64,000 nt of DNA. Source: Halalkalibacter hemicellulosilyticusJCM 9152 (GTDB taxonomy: Bacteria > Bacillota > Bacilli > Bacillales > Bacillaceae_D). Below are positions 19,295 through 29,167 of the stretch, piece by piece. The stretch's first letter is position 1; every line of letters starts with the position of its first letter. The stretch is taken from the NCBI RefSeq assembly GCF_000513115.1, contig NZ_BAUU01000011.1:62001-126000 (forward strand), given 5' to 3'. The translations under genes and the position numbers were made by a program. The notes under the pieces were generated by a model that searched no databases, was not told the DNA's origin, and was given only the letters and a program-made list of their open reading frames with translations.

Positions 19295-20059
19295 ATGTTA
19301 CATCAATTTTCACGAAATGAACTGGCGATTGGTCATGATGGTTTAGATCGCTTAAAAGGAAGTACGGTAGCAGTATTAGGTATTGGAGGTGTTGGTTCCT
19401 TTTCGGCAGAGGCGTTAGCACGTTCAGGAGTTGGCAAACTTGTACTCGTTGATAAGGATGATGTAGATATTACGAATGTAAATCGTCAAATTCATGCATT
19501 ACTATCAACAGTCGGGAAGCAAAAGGTCGAATTAATGAAAGAGCGTATTATGGATATTAACCCAGAATGCGAAGTCGTCGCTTTGAAAATGTTTTATACG
19601 GAGGAAACGTATGAACAATTCTTTAGCTATGATTTAGATTATGTGATTGATGCAAGTGATACGATTTCATATAAAATTCACTTAATGAAGGAGTGTCTTA
19701 ATCGAAACATTCCAATCATTTCTAGCATGGGTGCAGCAAATAAAATGGATCCAACACGTTTGCGCATTACGGATATTTCTAAGACTACTCATGACCCGAT
19801 TGCAAAAGTGATTCGAACGAGATTACGTAAGGAAGGGATTCGAAAAGGAATTGAAGTGGTGTATTCGGATGAGCAACCAATTCGGATTCGTGAGGACATT
19901 CGAAAAGAGATTGTCCCAGAAGCAGCAGAAGAAGGAAAGATTCGTAAGGCCAAAATGCCCCCATCTTCAAATGCATTTGTGCCTTCAGTAGCCGGACTTA
20001 TAATGGCGGGTCATGTTGTTACGAATTTGCTTGAAGGAATTGAAATTAACAGAGGATAA
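19295..20059 (+). CDS. tcdA: tRNA threonylcarbamoyladenosine dehydratase TcdA
   Basis: E1-like ATP-dependent enzyme that converts t6A37 of ANN-reading tRNAs into cyclic t6A. It has 254 residues. Seen: adenylate-binding GIGGVGSFSAEALARSGVG loop (about 29-47), DKDDVDITNVNRQ, the DASDT motif (about 121) and SSMGAANKMDPTRL. It corresponds to B. subtilis yrvM, which is also downstream of aspS. ATG preceded by AAAGGAGAA. Confidence 0.94.
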   Translation: MLHQFSRNELAIGHDGLDRLKGSTVAVLGIGGVGSFSAEALARSGVGKLVLVDKDDVDITNVNRQIHALLSTVGKQKVELMKERIMDINPECEVVALKMFYTEETYEQFFSYDLDYVIDASDTISYKIHLMKECLNRNIPIISSMGAANKMDPTRLRITDISKTTHDPIAKVIRTRLRKEGIRKGIEVVYSDEQPIRIREDIRKEIVPEAAEEGKIRKAKMPPSSNAFVPSVAGLIMAGHVVTNLLEGIEINRG

Positions 20060-20642
20060 TGTGATCAGTCGCTTCGAATCCACTTACGGGATGGAATTAA
20101 AAATTAGTTTTGGAAGACCGTTTTGAAAAGACTGCTACGCGACTTTTCTTGTTGAATCAGAATTTATAAATGTCACAGAAGTAAGTTAGGGAAAGTCGAG
20201 GAATATGTAGGCGACTTCGCAGGTGGCGTTGGCTTCGCACGTTACAAGTTTATCTGAAAGAACCCCACTTTCAGATAAACTTCAAAAATAAGTATGGTAG
20301 AAGCGGGATGCAAAGGTTACGTGCTCTATGCGGTTCCTCATTCCTCTATTTCCCCCCCCTCATTCCATGTTTCATGTCGTTACGGTTTCTCATTCCGCTA
20401 TTTAAGCTGAATGAGTCCAAAAGGAGCCATAAAAGCCAAAATAGCGGAATGAGGATGACATTTTCTTCTCAGGAAGCGTTTTTTCTCTGATTTAGAGGAA
20501 TGAGAATTCCCTTTGTTGGTTGGCACTGTGCAAGTAGGTTAGCTAAAGCTGTCGCCACGCTTGATACACGCAAACCCTATTTAACGGCTCCACACAACGC
20601 GTTTAAGAAAAGCCACTGTTGCGTTTTTCTTATCCTACCTGT
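20060..20642. repeat. Structured intergenic region: dispersed repeat family 2 plus nested inverted repeats
   Basis: No convincing gene in 580 bp. Bases 20161-20282 hold a copy of repeat family 2 (GTAAGTTAGGGAA, CTTCGCAGGTGG, GGCTTCGCACGTTAC) that ends in a perfect 15-bp hairpin, AAGTTTATCTGAAAG (20246-20260) / CTTTCAGATAAACTT (20268-20282). Bases 20337-20504 hold nested inverted repeats: outer CTCATTCCTCTA (20337-20348) / TAGAGGAATGAG (20493-20504) and inner CTCATTCCGCTATTT (20389-20403) / AAATAGCGGAATGAG (20439-20453). Bases 20587-20640 hold another family-2 fragment, in which TAAGAAAA/TTTTCTTA arms can serve as the glgP terminator on the minus strand. Confidence 0.8.
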
Positions 20643-23075
20643 TTATTTAATAGGATTTTTGGTGAGCTGCCATATTTCTGATGCGTACTGTTGGATCGTT
20701 CGATCACTTGAGAATTTTCCAGAATAAGCAATGTTTGTAATGCTTTTGTTAAGCCATATTGACCGGTCACGATAAGCTTGTTCTACAAGCTCATGAGTTT
20801 CAATATAGGGATCGAAATCCTTTAGAACAAAGTAGGGATCATTATGATATAAAATATTATAGTAAAGGTCCTTAAATTCCATTTCTTGTTCTCCAAATAC
20901 ACCACTGTTTAATTGATCTAGAATTCGACTAATTCGATCATCGGTATTATAAATGTCTCGTGCGGAATAACCTCCATGCTCATAATAATGGAGTACTTCA
21001 TCTGAAGTAAGTCCGAACATAAAAATGTGTTGATCTCCTACTAAATCACGTATTTCAATATTCGCTCCATCCATTGTTCCTACTGTTAATGCTCCGTTCA
21101 TCATCATTTTCATATTCCCAGTACCAGAAGCTTCCTTACTAGCGGTGGAAATTTGTTCACTTATATCGGCTGCTGGTATTATTTTTTCTGCTAAACTAAC
21201 ATTATAATTTTCTAAGAAAATAACTTTGATTCTATCCGCTACGTCATAGTCATGATTCACTAAAGAAGCGACGGTATGAATGAGTTTAATGACTTCTTTC
21301 GCAAGATGATAGCTAGGGGCTGCTTTTGCTCCAAAAATAAAGGTACGTGGTGTAAGGTCAAGCTTGGGATTATCCTTTAATTCATTGTACAAGTAAATGA
21401 CATGAAAAATATTCAAAAGCTGTCGCTTGTATTCATGAAGTCGTTTAATTTGAACATCAAAAATGGACTTCTCGTTCACCTTTATCCCCATTTTGTCATA
21501 AATAAATTGAGCTAGTGTTCGTTTGTTTTGTAATTTGACCTGCTCTATTTGTTCAAGAAAGGCTGGATCATTCGAATAGCGAAGCAAGCTAATAAGCTGA
21601 TTCGGGCGTTTAATCCATGCTGGACCGATGACATCTGTGATGACGTTAGCTAAGTGAGGGTTCACTTGAAGAAGCCATCTTCTGTGCGTAATGCCGTTTG
21701 TTTTATTATTAAATCGTTTCGGGAAAAGCTGATAAAAAAGTTTCATTTCTTTCTTCTTTAAAATCTCTGTATGGAGCCTGGCAACACCGTTAACACTAAA
21801 GCTTCCAACGATAGCTAAACGTGCCATATGAATTTGGTCATCAGCAATAATCGCGAGCGCGGGAATATGCTCTCGCATCTCAGGACAATCAAACCATAGG
21901 CCTTGGCAAAAACGCTCATTTATTTCATCAATGATCATGTAAATACGTGGAAGAAGGTTCTGAACCATGTCTTTTGGCCACTTTTCGAGGGCTTCACTTA
22001 GTGTTGTATGATTTGTATATGCAATCGTCTTATGGGTAGTTTCCCATGCCTGATCCCAATTGAGGTCGTAATGATCCATTAACAGTCTCATTAACTCAGG
22101 AATTGCTAAACTAGGGTGTGTGTCATTAATCTGAATAACAATATGCTCAGATAATTGTGTGAGTGGGCCGCGACCTTCGTTTAAATAGTGACGTAATATG
22201 TTTTGAATGCTTGCTGAAACGAGAAAGTATTGCTGTTTCAGACGAAGCTTTTTACCCTCATAGCTTGAGTCATCTGGATATAAAAAACCGGATATTTGGT
22301 CAATCGAGTGAGTATGATCAAGGGCATGATAATAATGATCACTGTGATTTGCGACATCATTTCTATCTTGCGATTCGGCACTCCAGAGTCGTAACGTATT
22401 AACTGTATGATTATGATAACCACTGATCGGAATGTCGTAAGGTACAGCAATAACTTCATCGGTATTTTCGTAACGGAATTCTAAAGAACCGTTTGCACGG
22501 CGATGCATGTGTACACTCCCACCAAAATGAACAGAAATACTTTCTTCTGACTTTCGAGTTTCCCAAGGATAATCCTCCTTTAACCAATAGTCAGGCAATT
22601 CGATTTGATGGCCATGAATGATCCGTTGTTCAAATAATCCATAACGGTAACGAATGCCACAGCCGTGTCCTGGATATTGAAGCGAGGCAAGTGAATCAAG
22701 AAAGCAGGCGGCTAAACGTCCTAAGCCACCATTTCCAAGCCCAGCATCATGTTCATGAATAAAGACCGCATCCCGTTTAAACCCAAGTCTTTTTAAAGCG
22801 ATGTTCGTCACATCTAGGAGCCCGCAATTTAGTAAATTGCTTTCAAGAAGTCGACCGATCAAGAACTCCATTGATAAGTAATAGACCTTTTTTACTTTTT
22901 TTTGCTCGTAATGCTCATTCGTTTTACACCAGTGTGGATGCATTTCATCATTGGCGATGGATGCAAGAGCATAGTATACGTCTTTTTCGTTAGCGTTGTG
23001 TAACTCTTTACCGAAAAGTGTACGAATCTTTTCAGTTATTAGGCTGATGAATTCATCCACATTTTGATAGGTCAA
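20643..23075 (-). CDS. glgP: Glycogen phosphorylase
   Basis: Releases glucose-1-phosphate from glycogen; cytoplasmic, PLP-dependent. It has 810 residues, full length. The PLP site is seen in ASKEASGTGNMKMMMNGALTVGTMDGANIEI (Lys in GNMK), with GNGGLGRLAACFLDSLA in the N-terminal half and IHEYKRQLLNI nearer the C-terminus. The start is TTG at 23075, overlapping the glgA stop by four bases, with AAGGAGTGAG upstream. It is last in the leftward glgBCDAP operon, the B. subtilis order. Confidence 0.96.
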   Translation of the reverse strand: MTYQNVDEFISLITEKIRTLFGKELHNANEKDVYYALASIANDEMHPHWCKTNEHYEQKKVKKVYYLSMEFLIGRLLESNLLNCGLLDVTNIALKRLGFKRDAVFIHEHDAGLGNGGLGRLAACFLDSLASLQYPGHGCGIRYRYGLFEQRIIHGHQIELPDYWLKEDYPWETRKSEESISVHFGGSVHMHRRANGSLEFRYENTDEVIAVPYDIPISGYHNHTVNTLRLWSAESQDRNDVANHSDHYYHALDHTHSIDQISGFLYPDDSSYEGKKLRLKQQYFLVSASIQNILRHYLNEGRGPLTQLSEHIVIQINDTHPSLAIPELMRLLMDHYDLNWDQAWETTHKTIAYTNHTTLSEALEKWPKDMVQNLLPRIYMIIDEINERFCQGLWFDCPEMREHIPALAIIADDQIHMARLAIVGSFSVNGVARLHTEILKKKEMKLFYQLFPKRFNNKTNGITHRRWLLQVNPHLANVITDVIGPAWIKRPNQLISLLRYSNDPAFLEQIEQVKLQNKRTLAQFIYDKMGIKVNEKSIFDVQIKRLHEYKRQLLNIFHVIYLYNELKDNPKLDLTPRTFIFGAKAAPSYHLAKEVIKLIHTVASLVNHDYDVADRIKVIFLENYNVSLAEKIIPAADISEQISTASKEASGTGNMKMMMNGALTVGTMDGANIEIRDLVGDQHIFMFGLTSDEVLHYYEHGGYSARDIYNTDDRISRILDQLNSGVFGEQEMEFKDLYYNILYHNDPYFVLKDFDPYIETHELVEQAYRDRSIWLNKSITNIAYSGKFSSDRTIQQYASEIWQLTKNPIK

Positions 23076-24505
23076 TTTTGGCTCACTCCTTGTTCTGTTA
23101 ACACTGATTTGTATAAGCGGCTATATTCAGCTGCTGAATGCTTCCAATCGTATTTGCATTTGTTTATGTTTTTACATAGTTGCTTCCAATTTTCGTTATC
23201 GTGATAGACCCGCAATGAGTAGTGAAGAACGGTTAGTAAATCATGGGCATTATAATTGGTGAAACTAAAGCCGTTTCCTTCACCTGTTAGCTCATTGTAA
23301 GAAGAAACCGTATCCTTCAAGCCGCCTGTTTCCCTAACGATTGGTACCGTCTTATATTGGAGAGCAATAAGTTGGGATAATCCACAAGGTTCAAACAGAG
23401 ATGGCATGAGGAAAAAGTCAGCGCTAGCATATAATTTGCGTGAGAGAGCCTCATCAAAGGTTAAAATTGCTGCTGATTTTGATGGGTATTTATTAGCTAG
23501 ATAAGAAAAGTAACGCTCAAATTCCCATTCGCCGGTCCCTAATACGATAAATTGAATGTCCTCTTGTATAAATTCTTCTAAAATACATTCAATTAAGTGT
23601 AACCCTTTTTGCTCAACTAAACGTGTAACCATAACATATAACGGTTTCTCTTCACTAATTTGGAGATTAAGCTCCTCTTGAAGAGCTAATTTATTTAATT
23701 TCTTTTTTGCACGGGAGTAGCTATATGGTACGTCTATATATGGATCCTTCAATGGGTTGTATTCATCCGTATTAATTCCATTCAAAATTCCACAGAAGTC
23801 AGCTTCACGTTCATTTAATAAAGGATGTAGTCCTTCACTATAGTATGGGTCTTTCAATTCATTCGCGTAGCTCGGACTAACGGTTGTTATTTTATCAGCA
23901 TGAAACATACCTGCTTTTAAGCAATTAAGCATGCCATCCCATTCCATGCCACCGATATGCTCTCTCGGTAGAGAAAAGAAATCTTCATACATATCAAGAG
24001 GTATTAGACCTTGATATTTCATATTGTGTACAGTGAAAATCGCTTTCATCCGTTCAATAGGCTGATAGATTTTCGCAAAGGCTACTGTTAGCCCCGCTTG
24101 CCAATCATGAGCATGGAGAATATCAGGAATGAAATCTAAGTAATCAAGTGATGAGATCACAGCTTTACTAAAAAATAAAAATCTCTCTCCATCATCATAG
24201 TAGCCATAGACTCCTTTTCTTTCATAATAAAATGTGTTTGCTAGGAAGTAATAGTGAACACCATCTTCATTTAAATAATAAAGCTCAGCTGTTTGATTGC
24301 GCCAACCAATTTCTACAGGGACAATCGCTTTAAACGTCATTCGGTTCTTCCAATCTTGTGAGATTTCATCATAAAGTGGAAGAATGACGCTAACATCGAG
24401 ATGTTCATGAGTTTTTAATGCATGAGGAAGAGATCCAATTACATCAGCTAATCCTCCAGTTTTAATAAAGGGTGTACATTCAGAAGCGACAAATAATACA
24501 TTCAT
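23072..24505 (-). CDS. glgA: Glycogen (starch) synthase
   Basis: GT5 enzyme that adds glucose from ADP-glucose to the growing glycogen chain. It has 477 residues, normal. KTGGLADVIGSLP (ADP-glucose binding, residues 16-28), HAHDWQAGL, and the C-terminal EPCGLSQ motif (the EX7E region) are intact. ATG preceded by AAAGGAG. It follows glgD after a gap of about 47 bp and is coupled to glgP by a four-base overlap. Confidence 0.97.
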   Translation of the reverse strand: MNVLFVASECTPFIKTGGLADVIGSLPHALKTHEHLDVSVILPLYDEISQDWKNRMTFKAIVPVEIGWRNQTAELYYLNEDGVHYYFLANTFYYERKGVYGYYDDGERFLFFSKAVISSLDYLDFIPDILHAHDWQAGLTVAFAKIYQPIERMKAIFTVHNMKYQGLIPLDMYEDFFSLPREHIGGMEWDGMLNCLKAGMFHADKITTVSPSYANELKDPYYSEGLHPLLNEREADFCGILNGINTDEYNPLKDPYIDVPYSYSRAKKKLNKLALQEELNLQISEEKPLYVMVTRLVEQKGLHLIECILEEFIQEDIQFIVLGTGEWEFERYFSYLANKYPSKSAAILTFDEALSRKLYASADFFLMPSLFEPCGLSQLIALQYKTVPIVRETGGLKDTVSSYNELTGEGNGFSFTNYNAHDLLTVLHYSLRVYHDNENWKQLCKNINKCKYDWKHSAAEYSRLYKSVLTEQGVSQN

Positions 24506-24552
24506 CCGATCTCTTCTCCTTTCAAATTAAGTTTAATGTGGTGTATGACTGA

Positions 24553-25659
24553 TTAAACAATTTTTCGTTTCGGGACAACATATGGTTTATCAACACTTCC
24601 TACTAATGTTTGACCTTCTGAGATGTTGACATCTTTATCTAGAATGACATTTTCTAAATAGGCGTTTGCTTGAACAGTGCAGTTTTGCATAATAATGGAG
24701 TTTTTAATCGTCGCTCCTTCTTGAACCTTTACGCCCCGAAATAAGACACTGTTCTTAATATTTCCTTTAATATCACAGCCGTTAGCGAGTAAAGATGACA
24801 TGACCTTTGCTTCTTTTCGATACTTCGTCGGAGGTTCATTGCTGATTTTTGTTAAAACAAAAGGGTTTTGATAAAAGAGATTTTTATAATGGTTCGCAGA
24901 GAGTAAATGCATGTTATGGCGATAATAGCTTTCAATTGAATTGATAAAAGAGCTATAACCTCTATGGTCGTAGGACTGAACAATTAATGAATCTAGGTTG
25001 TCAATGATTCCATTGGTGAAAAGATTTTCTTGATGATAAGCAATACACTGATCTACAAGTTTCATTAAGCATTTTTTCGTTATAATATAGGCACCAGTAA
25101 ATAACTGTGGGTTTGTCTTATCGTGTGTCATATGGGTGACGCGATTATGCTCGTCTTGTTCAATACGCATATAAGCTTGATGTTCAGGCTTATTTTCTGA
25201 TATATACGTTGTAATAAGCGTAACATCGGCATTCGTTTCTAAATGTAGTTGAAAGGCTTCTTTATAATCACATGTTGCTACAAATTGACTGCCACTTATT
25301 AAGATATAATCTGAATTGCTTCGTTCAAAATAATCACGATTGTTATGGAAATGCCTAAGATCGCCTTTTGATATATCAGTTGGATCATTCCAGTCTGGAG
25401 GAAGGATGAATAACCCTCCATATCTACGGTCAAGGTTCCAATCAGCACCTGTTCCAAGGTGATCCATGAGAGAACGGTACTTATTTCGTGTGAAGATGGC
25501 GACCTCTGTTATATCAGATTGGACCATGTTTGAAAGAGTAAAATCAATTAAACGATACCGACCAGCAAAAGGAACAGCTGCACCACAACGGAAATAGGTT
25601 AATTCATTTAAAAAATCTCGTTCATTTTCTAGGTTTATAACGCCCATCATCGTATCCAT
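24553..25659 (-). CDS. glgD: Glucose-1-phosphate adenylyltransferase, GlgD subunit
   Basis: Companion of GlgC, 368 residues. The N-terminus (MGVINLENERDFLNELTYFR) lacks the GGxGxRL nucleotide loop of active pyrophosphorylases but keeps the following VPFAGRYRLIDFTLSN, as in other Firmicute GlgD proteins, which are catalytically weak and tune GlgC in a mixed tetramer. The C-terminal third is the left-handed beta-helix (NSVLFRGVKVQEGATIKNSI). ATG preceded by GAGGTGAG. Confidence 0.95.
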   Translation of the reverse strand: MDTMMGVINLENERDFLNELTYFRCGAAVPFAGRYRLIDFTLSNMVQSDITEVAIFTRNKYRSLMDHLGTGADWNLDRRYGGLFILPPDWNDPTDISKGDLRHFHNNRDYFERSNSDYILISGSQFVATCDYKEAFQLHLETNADVTLITTYISENKPEHQAYMRIEQDEHNRVTHMTHDKTNPQLFTGAYIITKKCLMKLVDQCIAYHQENLFTNGIIDNLDSLIVQSYDHRGYSSFINSIESYYRHNMHLLSANHYKNLFYQNPFVLTKISNEPPTKYRKEAKVMSSLLANGCDIKGNIKNSVLFRGVKVQEGATIKNSIIMQNCTVQANAYLENVILDKDVNISEGQTLVGSVDKPYVVPKRKIV

Positions 25660-25680
25660 TTGAATCTCACCTCACAGTTA

Positions 25681-26826
25681 TTATGATTTCGACATCATTA
25701 GTTCTAAACTAGATTGATCTATGACAAGTGGCTCGTCATGAGGACTAGAAGTAATGTGAAATCCGTCAGGAATAACGGTATTTTCCATCACGATGACACG
25801 TTCAAGTGTAACATTTTTTCCTACTTTAACATTCGGATGTAAAATGGATTGTTTGACGGAGCTTTCAATATCAATTGAAACATTTTTTGAAATAATGGAG
25901 TGATCAATCGAACCACAAATCCAGCATCCAGAATTGATCAAGGAATGTTTTACAACAGCATGTTCTCCTAGAAATTGTGGTGGGAAATTTGAGTCTTGTG
26001 TATACGTGCGCCAATTCTTATGGTTTAAGGACAGGGTTAAATCATCGTCTAGTAAGTCCATGTTTGCTTCCCAGTAGCTTTGTACCGTACCGACATCTTT
26101 CCAATAACCATCAAATCGATATGCATATATAGATTGATTATGAAGGAGCATGGAAGGAATAACATTTTTTCCAAAGTCATGAGAAGAATCTTGGTTCATT
26201 TGATCATCGAGTAAAAATTTTTTTAATGTTTGCCAATTGAAAATATAAATTCCCATTGAAGCTAAATTACTTTTTGGAGTAGCTGGTTTTTCATCAAATT
26301 CATAAATTTGCAAGTTGTCCATTGTATTTAAGATTCCGAAACGTGAAGCCTCAGCCCAAGTTACTTCCATAACGGAGATTGTTACATCAGCACCTGTCTC
26401 TTTATGCTGCTGGAGCATCTCTTGATAATTCATTTGATAAATATGGTCACCTGATATGACTAACACGTATTTAGGATCATATTGTTCAATATAATGAATG
26501 TTCTTATAAATGGCATCAGCCGTACCTGAATACCAGCTTCCACCACCTTTTGCTGTGTAAGGTGATAGGATTGAAATACCATCGTGCTGTCGATCTAAAT
26601 CCCAAGGTTTGCCGATTCCAATATGCTTGTTTAGTTCAAATGGAGAATATTGGGTTAACACGCCAACCGTATGAATACCTGAATTCGTACAATTGCTTAA
26701 CGTAAAATCAATAATTCGATATTTCCCCCCAAAGTGTACGGCTGGCTTTGCTAAATTCTTTGTTAATAGTCCTAAACGCTTGCCTTCTCCACCTGCTAAT
26801 AGCATCCCGATACATTCTTTTTTCAT
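25681..26826 (-). CDS. glgC: Glucose-1-phosphate adenylyltransferase, catalytic subunit GlgC
   Basis: Makes ADP-glucose, the committed step to glycogen. It has 381 residues. The catalytic loop [20 protein letters not shown] (residues 10-29) is intact, with IDFTLSN, the [10 protein letters not shown] metal site and [10 protein letters not shown]. The C-terminal beta-helix is present. ATG preceded by GAGGAGG. It lies 12 bases after glgB and 21 before glgD. Confidence 0.97.
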   Translation of the reverse strand: MKKECIGMLLAGGEGKRLGLLTKNLAKPAVHFGGKYRIIDFTLSNCTNSGIHTVGVLTQYSPFELNKHIGIGKPWDLDRQHDGISILSPYTAKGGGSWYSGTADAIYKNIHYIEQYDPKYVLVISGDHIYQMNYQEMLQQHKETGADVTISVMEVTWAEASRFGILNTMDNLQIYEFDEKPATPKSNLASMGIYIFNWQTLKKFLLDDQMNQDSSHDFGKNVIPSMLLHNQSIYAYRFDGYWKDVGTVQSYWEANMDLLDDDLTLSLNHKNWRTYTQDSNFPPQFLGEHAVVKHSLINSGCWICGSIDHSIISKNVSIDIESSVKQSILHPNVKVGKNVTLERVIVMENTVIPDGFHITSSPHDEPLVIDQSSLELMMSKS

Positions 26827-26838
26827 CCAATATCCTCC

Positions 26839-28746
26839 TCAAGTACTGACTCCCTTTGTTGGTGTTGAAAAAACAGATATGGCTAATGGCGGAATTTTGA
26901 TTTTGATATGTTGGTTATGTCCATGCCACTTCTCTGGGAAGCTGAAATAACGTCCAACATTTAATTGATTAGAGCCTCCGTATTTATCCGCATCTGAATT
27001 GAACACCTCTTTATATGTACCTGGGTATGGTACACCGACCTTATAGTCGTAATAGACATTTGGGGTGAAATTACAAACAATAATAAGTTCTTCACCTGCC
27101 AAATCACCTCGCCTCAAAAAGACTATGATACTTTGATCGATATTATGAGGGTCAATCCATTCAAATCCATGCACTTTATGATCACATTCGAAAAGAGAGG
27201 GTTCATGCTTATAGAAGTGGTTTAAGTCCTTTACGAAATCGAACATAGCTTTATGCAAAGGATAATCGATTAAATGCCAATCAAGCTGTTCCTTGTCTTT
27301 CCATTCAGAGTAAAGTCCGAGCTCCCCACCCATGAATAGTAGCTTCTTACCTGGATGAGTCATCATATAGCCGTACAACAATCGAAGGTTTGCGAATTGT
27401 TGCCACTGATCACCAGGCATTTTGTTCAACAATGATTTCTTTCCGTGTACAACTTCATCATGCGAAAGGGGAAGAAGAAAATTCTCTGAGTAAGTGTACA
27501 TAATTGGGAATGTTAAGCATTGATGATGCCATTTTCGATAAACCGGGTCACGCTCCATAAAGTCAAGCGTGTCATTCATCCAACCCATGTTCCATTTGAA
27601 ATTGAATCCGAGTCCACCAGCATAAGTCGGACTTGTAATAAGTGGAATATCTGTACTGTCTTCTGCCATCATTAATGTGTGAGGTTTATAGTCGAAAACG
27701 ACTTCATTTAACTTTCTTAAAAAAGCAGCTGCTTCAAGATTTTCTTCTCCACCATAGCTGTTGTACAATTTCTCTTCACCATCGTAATTGTCAAAGTTTA
27801 AGTAGAGCATGCTGGCAACTGCATCGACTCTAAGTCCATCAAAATGAAATTCCTTTAACCAATAGAGAGCGTTTGATATTAAAAAACTTTGTACTTCTGG
27901 TCGACCAAAATCAAACGTAAGTGTGCCCCAATTTCGTTTCTCAGCTTTACGAGGATCGGCATATTCGTAGATTGGGGTACCATCAAATAGGCGTAAGCCA
28001 TGATCATCTTTACAAAAGTGTCCGGGTACCCAATCTAAAATGACACCGAGTTCATTTAAGTGGCATTCATTTATAAAGTATTTCAAATCATTAGGATGAC
28101 CATAGCGCGATGTGACAGAATAATAGCCTGTTTGTTGATATCCCCAAGACAAATCAAATGGATGTTCACCAAGTGGAAGTAGCTCGATATGGGTGTAGCC
28201 GAGAGATTTCACATAGGGAATTAATTCTTTTGCAAGCTCTTTATAGCTGTAAAGTGTACCATCTGCATGTGTTCGCCAAGATCCTATATGGACTTCATAA
28301 ATATTAATCGGCATTTTTAAAGGATTGGTTTCTTTTTGTGATCTTCTCCATTGTGTATCATCCCATTGAAATGTTGAATCGGTTGTCAAAACCGAAGCTG
28401 TAGCAGGTCTAATCTCAGATTGAAACGCATAAGGATCAGCTTTTAAAAATGGAATGTCTGATCCTGAGTGTATTTCATACTTGTATGAAGAACCAGCAGG
28501 AATAGAAGGGAAAAAACGGTGCCAAAGTCCTTGATTAGAAATCTTATCTAGCTTGAAATGAGAACCGTCCCACTTGTTGAAATCACCGACTACCCTTACT
28601 TCTGAGGCGTTTGGAGCCCAAACGGTGAAGAAGTATCCTTTTTTAAAATCAACTGTAGCTGAATGTGATCCGAGAAACTGATAACTGAAGTAATGTGTAC
28701 CTTGGTGAAATAAATAGATGTCATGTTCCGTGATGAACTCGTTCAT
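26839..28746 (-). CDS. glgB: 1,4-alpha-glucan branching enzyme
   Basis: GH13 enzyme that makes alpha-1,6 branches; first gene of the operon. It has 635 residues. N-terminal CBM48 (FTVWAPNASEVRVVGDFNKW), catalytic region with DWVPGHF, GLRVDAVASMLYL (nucleophile Asp), MAEDSTDIP (acid/base Glu) and LPLSHDEVVHGKKSL, and a C-terminal beta domain. The ATG at 28746 was chosen because AAAGGAG lies 11 bases upstream; the longer reading to 28767 would place the ribosome site inside the gene. Confidence 0.97.
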   Translation of the reverse strand: MNEFITEHDIYLFHQGTHYFSYQFLGSHSATVDFKKGYFFTVWAPNASEVRVVGDFNKWDGSHFKLDKISNQGLWHRFFPSIPAGSSYKYEIHSGSDIPFLKADPYAFQSEIRPATASVLTTDSTFQWDDTQWRRSQKETNPLKMPINIYEVHIGSWRTHADGTLYSYKELAKELIPYVKSLGYTHIELLPLGEHPFDLSWGYQQTGYYSVTSRYGHPNDLKYFINECHLNELGVILDWVPGHFCKDDHGLRLFDGTPIYEYADPRKAEKRNWGTLTFDFGRPEVQSFLISNALYWLKEFHFDGLRVDAVASMLYLNFDNYDGEEKLYNSYGGEENLEAAAFLRKLNEVVFDYKPHTLMMAEDSTDIPLITSPTYAGGLGFNFKWNMGWMNDTLDFMERDPVYRKWHHQCLTFPIMYTYSENFLLPLSHDEVVHGKKSLLNKMPGDQWQQFANLRLLYGYMMTHPGKKLLFMGGELGLYSEWKDKEQLDWHLIDYPLHKAMFDFVKDLNHFYKHEPSLFECDHKVHGFEWIDPHNIDQSIIVFLRRGDLAGEELIIVCNFTPNVYYDYKVGVPYPGTYKEVFNSDADKYGGSNQLNVGRYFSFPEKWHGHNQHIKIKIPPLAISVFSTPTKGVST

Positions 28747-29167
28747 GAAGTAAAAATCTCCTTTCATAGACGAACATTACGATTTTTATGGAATTGTTAC
28801 ACTTTTACATGAACCTTGAGAGAAAATGATACGTAATCGTAGTTGTTTAGTGTAGGGATTGTTATGATGACACTAGAGGTGACAAGCTTGTTTTCAAGTT
28901 GATATGATTCATTATAAAGGAAGTTGAAAGAAATGTAAGAAAAAGTGTTAGACAATTTAACGCGGGAATTTCGGAGGTTGTGTCCATTTATGACGAACAA
29001 ATTATTGGGAAATAGCACTAAGTAAAATGATTAAAAATTGAAACAATGTCCAAAATGAAAATAGAAATTTTATCCTCTTAATGATGAATTTTGAGAATGT
29101 ATAACATTAATGAAGTTTTATGAATAACGTAATGTGAGATAAATAAATAAGAAAAGAGGAGTGTCCA
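28747..29167. promoter_or_regulatory. Divergent glgB / pulA promoter region
   Basis: 421 bp of AT-rich sequence between the leftward glycogen operon and the rightward pullulanase gene. It must hold both promoters, but I see no box pair good enough to name and no cre site. A minus-strand open frame at 28797-29018 has no ribosome site and unlikely composition. Confidence 0.5.

Noticed and set aside
20308-20727. Two short plus-strand frames after tcdA
   Set aside because: They run through inverted repeats and into the glgP end; no ribosome site or domain.
28797-29018. Minus-strand frame in the glgB-pulA gap
   Set aside because: No start signal, AT-driven composition, and it occupies the divergent promoter region.
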